Assembly (NCBI RefSeq): GCF_030272615.1
Contig: NW_026729139.1
Coordinates: forward strand, 62,001-126,000
Origin: Cryptomeria japonica
Lineage: Eukaryota > Streptophyta > Pinopsida > Cupressales > Cupressaceae
DNA length: 64,000 nucleotides
Direction: 5' to 3'
Made by a program: the position numbers and the translations under genes. Positions 60,779 to 64,000 of this stretch are shown here, one piece after another (position 1 is the first letter of the stretch; each line of letters opens with the position of its first letter). The notes beneath the pieces are model-generated. The model had not been told where the DNA came from and did not search any database. It saw only the letters and a program-made list of their open reading frames with translations.

Positions 60779-61790
60779 CTAAGTATTGTTCGAGCCAACC
60801 AAAGCTACCACATAGTCAAAAAGGGGAGCATCAAAGCCCAAGATGGGAACCTGGTAGTTAGGTGAAAGAGAATCTAGGACCAAATAAGGGATGAGTCTTG
60901 TACTCAAAAGAACCCTAAAAGTATCCGACAAGAGATCAGCAACATGCACAACAAACAAATAAATAACAACCAAAGGACAAACCTTAGCAGCCTGAGGAGT
61001 AGGTGACTTTGTAGGAACCACTAGGGCCAAAATATCATGAGTTGAAGAATCTAGGGGAATCAGTGAGGAGGGTTCCATTTCAAAAAAAGAGCCTGAGTTT
61101 GAAATCACAGGAAATAGTTTGTGATGACATCTATCTACATCCTTCCACCGGGTAGGAGAAGACCATGGACAAGAACCACAACCTTGGATAGGAAGAGGCT
61201 AGGTGCCTCATCGCAAAGCAATGACAACATCTGAATGGGAGCCCTTCACAGTCCAAGAATTGCCTCCACTTGATCTATTTGAACATAAGAGAGATCTCAA
61301 CAAGAAGGGGTTTAGAGAGATCAAGATCCACTAAAATTCATGCAAATGAAGTATAGAAGAAGACACTAGTATTAGGGTCAACCTTGATAAGGTGGCCTAG
61401 TTTGTTATTCATGGATTCATAAGCAACAATGCAACAAAAATGAAACAAAGGTTAGGAAGATAGACCTAAGTAGGAGAGACATAACAAAGTCCACCAAGGG
61501 ATTAAAAGATGGAGTCCAAAAAGATATTGACAAAGCCTGAGTGTCCCATTTCCAATGGCCCATAGAGAGGATAAAACCCCTATCATCTGTGTTATCAAAG
61601 TAGATGATAGAAAACTCACAAGAGAAAAGATAGATTTCCAACTTACTAGAGAAGAAAGGGTTCCACTAAGCCAAAATCTAGGAGTGAAATGAATGGAGCG
61701 CTGCCCACATTTGGTTGAATCTACCAATTGGCATAATTTATTTGTAGTAGGAAATACAGTCAAGAACCTCCTTGCCCAGAGTCACTTCTG
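60779..61790 (-). pseudogene. Possible LINE ORF1-like remnant, minus strand
   Basis: 61,417-61,641 on the minus strand encodes GHWKWDTQALSISFWTPSFNP, which resembles the strand-and-loop GPW...W.P.FNP core of DUF4283 in LINE ORF1. 61,452-61,763 continues the region in another frame. 60,779-61,108 is an open frame of 109 codons with no recognised motif that may be a tail of the same ORF. No zinc knuckle, endonuclease or RT was found. Heavily decayed. Confidence 0.4.
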
Positions 61791-63241
61791 GAACAAAGGA
61801 GGCTTGTGGAAAGAATTTTGTTAAAGGAGTCGAAGGACTACACTAGGTTTTTCAAAGCAAATCAACAAAAAAAATTTAATGCAACAAGTTTACCGAAGCA
61901 CTAGCTTATAGGGCAACCAAGTGGATGTGCGACTGGGAAGGAGAATTGGAAATTTTGAAAACAATATTGCAGGTAGGGGAGTCTTCACAAATAGGGGAAT
62001 TGTTGCAGGTGGCAACAAGCAGGAGCGTCAAGTTTGAATTTCACAGTGGAGAGGCCATGGTCGGGACCCATTGCAGGAGTATCATAATGCCAGTTCACTA
62101 GTTTTGGAGTGGATTTTAGTTTTTTTTGTAGTTTCAAGCATCTCTCTATAGCAAGAATCTACATAGTTGATAAAAATTGCAAAATTCAAGTTTCTATATT
62201 TGTACAATTTCATTACCAAGGGAAAATCTTCAATAAAAAATTCATTATTTAAAATTGGTGAAAGTTGGGCTCAAATATTTTTGCAAGGATAATACTAGGG
62301 AGAATTATGAAAAGAAAATTAAGTAGATTTTCAAGTGCATGATAGAAAGGGCAGAGAAATATGATAAGTAGACTTTGTAGGAAAAAACATAAAAAATCAG
62401 GTGAATAAGACCTTGAAAAAGGTTTAGTTCAAATGAGTCTCAACAAAGGGTTGATGATGTCATTATGATAGTTATCAATGAGAAGGTTCACAAAAAATAC
62501 AAGTGATCCAATTACTTAAGTTTAAAAGTTGTAGTTCAACTAGGAAATTTGCATATATTCATAATTTAAATAGAACTTATGGGAAAACCCAACTTGAAAA
62601 TAATTTGCAAGAAAGGTTATTTGAACTACATATGGGTTAATCAAAAGGATAAAACTTGCAAAGGCATAACATTCTTATCTTAGAAAATTTAATAAAAAAC
62701 TCTAGAAGAAACTAGGCCTAACATTTTTTGTTCTACCCAATAGTGTTGAGAATTTTGGCAAGGGATCATCTAGATTGGATGTATTAGATCAATTATCAAC
62801 AAATGGGTAAATATGGCCAAATGTAGGCTTATGACATATATAATAATGAAAAATGGAACACAAAAAAATGTAGTTCCAACAATGTCATAGAATATTTGAC
62901 GATATTTTTGCTTAAGCCTCTAAAACACAACATTCATTAGTTCCCCAAGTGTGGTGATTTTTTGGTGATTATTTTGAGAATTTTGTTTAGGTTGTCCTTG
63001 AGGGACTAAAATTATGTTGACATCATGAGATGTTGTTGTACTTTTATTGATTTTTTTATGTGTTTATTACTTGTACATGTTTAGTATTAATGACATCATT
63101 ACTAACAATATTCTTATTTTCAACCAAAAATTATGGCTTGTCAATGAAGTATTTATCATTAGTTTCCTTGTATATATTGACTAAGCCTTTACCTATAAAA
63201 TATTGATGAGTTGTTTTTTAGGTATTGACCAAGGAATGTCG
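61791..63241. other. AT-rich stretch, no gene seen
   Basis: No coding region, RNA gene or repeat structure was recognised. Parts may be older gypsy sequence upstream or downstream of the gag remnant that follows, but no motif supports this. Confidence 0.5.
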
Positions 63242-63466
63242 CTAATAAGACCTCTCCACCATTGAAAGTATGTTGCAAAAATCGTACCATTTATATTGTT
63301 TGGAATTATAGTGATCTAGGATATTGATCTCATGTTTAACTTTATAGGATAGATGAGAAAAAAAAACTCTATATAAATCCACAAAGATTGAGATGGAACC
63401 TCGAGAAAGATGGATGAACCTATCAAGGGCTTTTCCTACTAGGGTATGGAGAAAAAATTGAGGCAA
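63242..63466 (-). pseudogene. Ty3/gypsy gag-like remnant, minus strand
   Basis: Open piece of 74 codons reading LVGKALDRFIHLSRGSISIF followed by VDLYRVFFSHLS and a run of charged residues. This matches the pattern of the retrotransposon gag domain (L.G.A..WF..L..GSI..W..L...F...F). The usual Trp after KALD is Arg. It ends in stops and no zinc knuckle or pol follows. Confidence 0.5.
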
Positions 63467-64000
63467 GTATTTATCATTGCATTCTACTTCCTAGCTTGCC
63501 ATGAAGAATTAGTTAATATGATCTTAGGAGTCTCATATTCCTTTGTACTTATCACATTTGGATGTTTCAAAATATTGGCAGAAAGGCATAATATTCATGG
63601 ATCAATCAAATAGATAATGATACATCTGTGCAAATGTATTGTGTTTCTTTTTTTTTCCTCCAATGTCATTTACTTTTTTCACAAAGTTCTTCGAACATCT
63701 TTATACCTTCATGACCTATTAAGAGGGCATTATCACATCGTCATTTTTTATTTTATTTTAATGTTATTTTGAAGAAGGGAAAAATGTAGACACCTAATAT
63801 CAACACTTTATTGATTTTTTTATTAAACCTAAATCACCTATCATTTTCCATAATAATCCACCATTTCAAGCACTTCCATTAATTAAATAATATATTATTA
63901 TTTACATAGTATTCCCTCATCACTAATGTTGATCAAAATATTGCATTATTTAATTAATATGCATTACCACATATATTAATTAAATTTCTTCCACTAAAAA
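63467..64000. other. AT-rich end of window, no gene seen
   Basis: No supported feature. Confidence 0.5.

Noticed and set aside
60779..61108. 109-codon minus-strand frame as a host gene
   Set aside because: No recognised motif, no introns or flanking signals, and it lies beside a LINE ORF1-like remnant on the same strand; more likely part of that decay.
1..64000. A previously undescribed multi-gene system or biosynthetic cluster
   Set aside because: Apart from one receptor kinase family, all coding sequence traces to retroelements or is unrecognisable decay; no set of host genes suggests a joint function.

Overview
The window looks like nuclear DNA of a seed plant. It is AT-rich, holds an intron-bearing plant receptor kinase gene, and most of the rest is Ty1/copia, Ty3/gypsy and LINE retroelement sequence in different stages of decay, plus simple repeats. 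Many old, heavily mutated elements would suit a large genome such as a gymnosperm's, but that is an inference; no species marker was recognised. There are no bacterial features, no CRISPR array, and no tRNA or rRNA gene that I could recognise.

The main architecture is a large direct segmental duplication. Copy A covers 1-23,600, its left end lying outside the window. Copy B covers about 36,938-58,385. Each copy reads, left to right on the + strand: a malectin-like/LRR receptor kinase gene, a 2.4-3.5 kb AT-rich 3' flank, a 3'-truncated LINE, a 5'-truncated Ty3/gypsy pol, a noncoding stretch with degenerate repeats, and a decayed reading frame of unknown identity. LINE and gypsy carry the same lesions in both copies, so they were dead before the duplication.

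The copies then diverged. Copy A of the kinase gene has an in-frame stop in the kinase N-lobe. Copy B has an open 15-exon model (2,664 nt, 887 codons plus stop) but carries a 5.1-kb antisense Copia element (Copia-2) in intron 8, with 250-bp LTRs that differ at one position. Copy A's LINE was hit by a 7.7-kb, older Copia element (Copia-1, minus strand). Copy B's LINE instead has a deletion with 4-bp microhomology across the same interval. A 373-bp miniature LTR element (TRIM-like, 55-bp internal region) sits exactly where homology between the copies ends, at 23.6 kb.

Between the copies (24.0-35.7 kb) are an AT-rich stretch, two different LINEs converging head-on at about 30.48 kb with both 3' halves missing, a pyrimidine-rich microsatellite/minisatellite, and the upstream region of gene B. 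Right of copy B (58.4-64 kb) is mostly featureless AT-rich DNA with weak minus-strand remnants of a LINE ORF1-like reading frame and a gypsy gag.

The only likely functional host gene is the receptor kinase at 35,749-45,073. No new defence or metabolic system is supported. The most interesting points are the duplication history, the TRIM at its edge, the intronic Copia insertion, and a promoter-like fragment displaced downstream of gene B.
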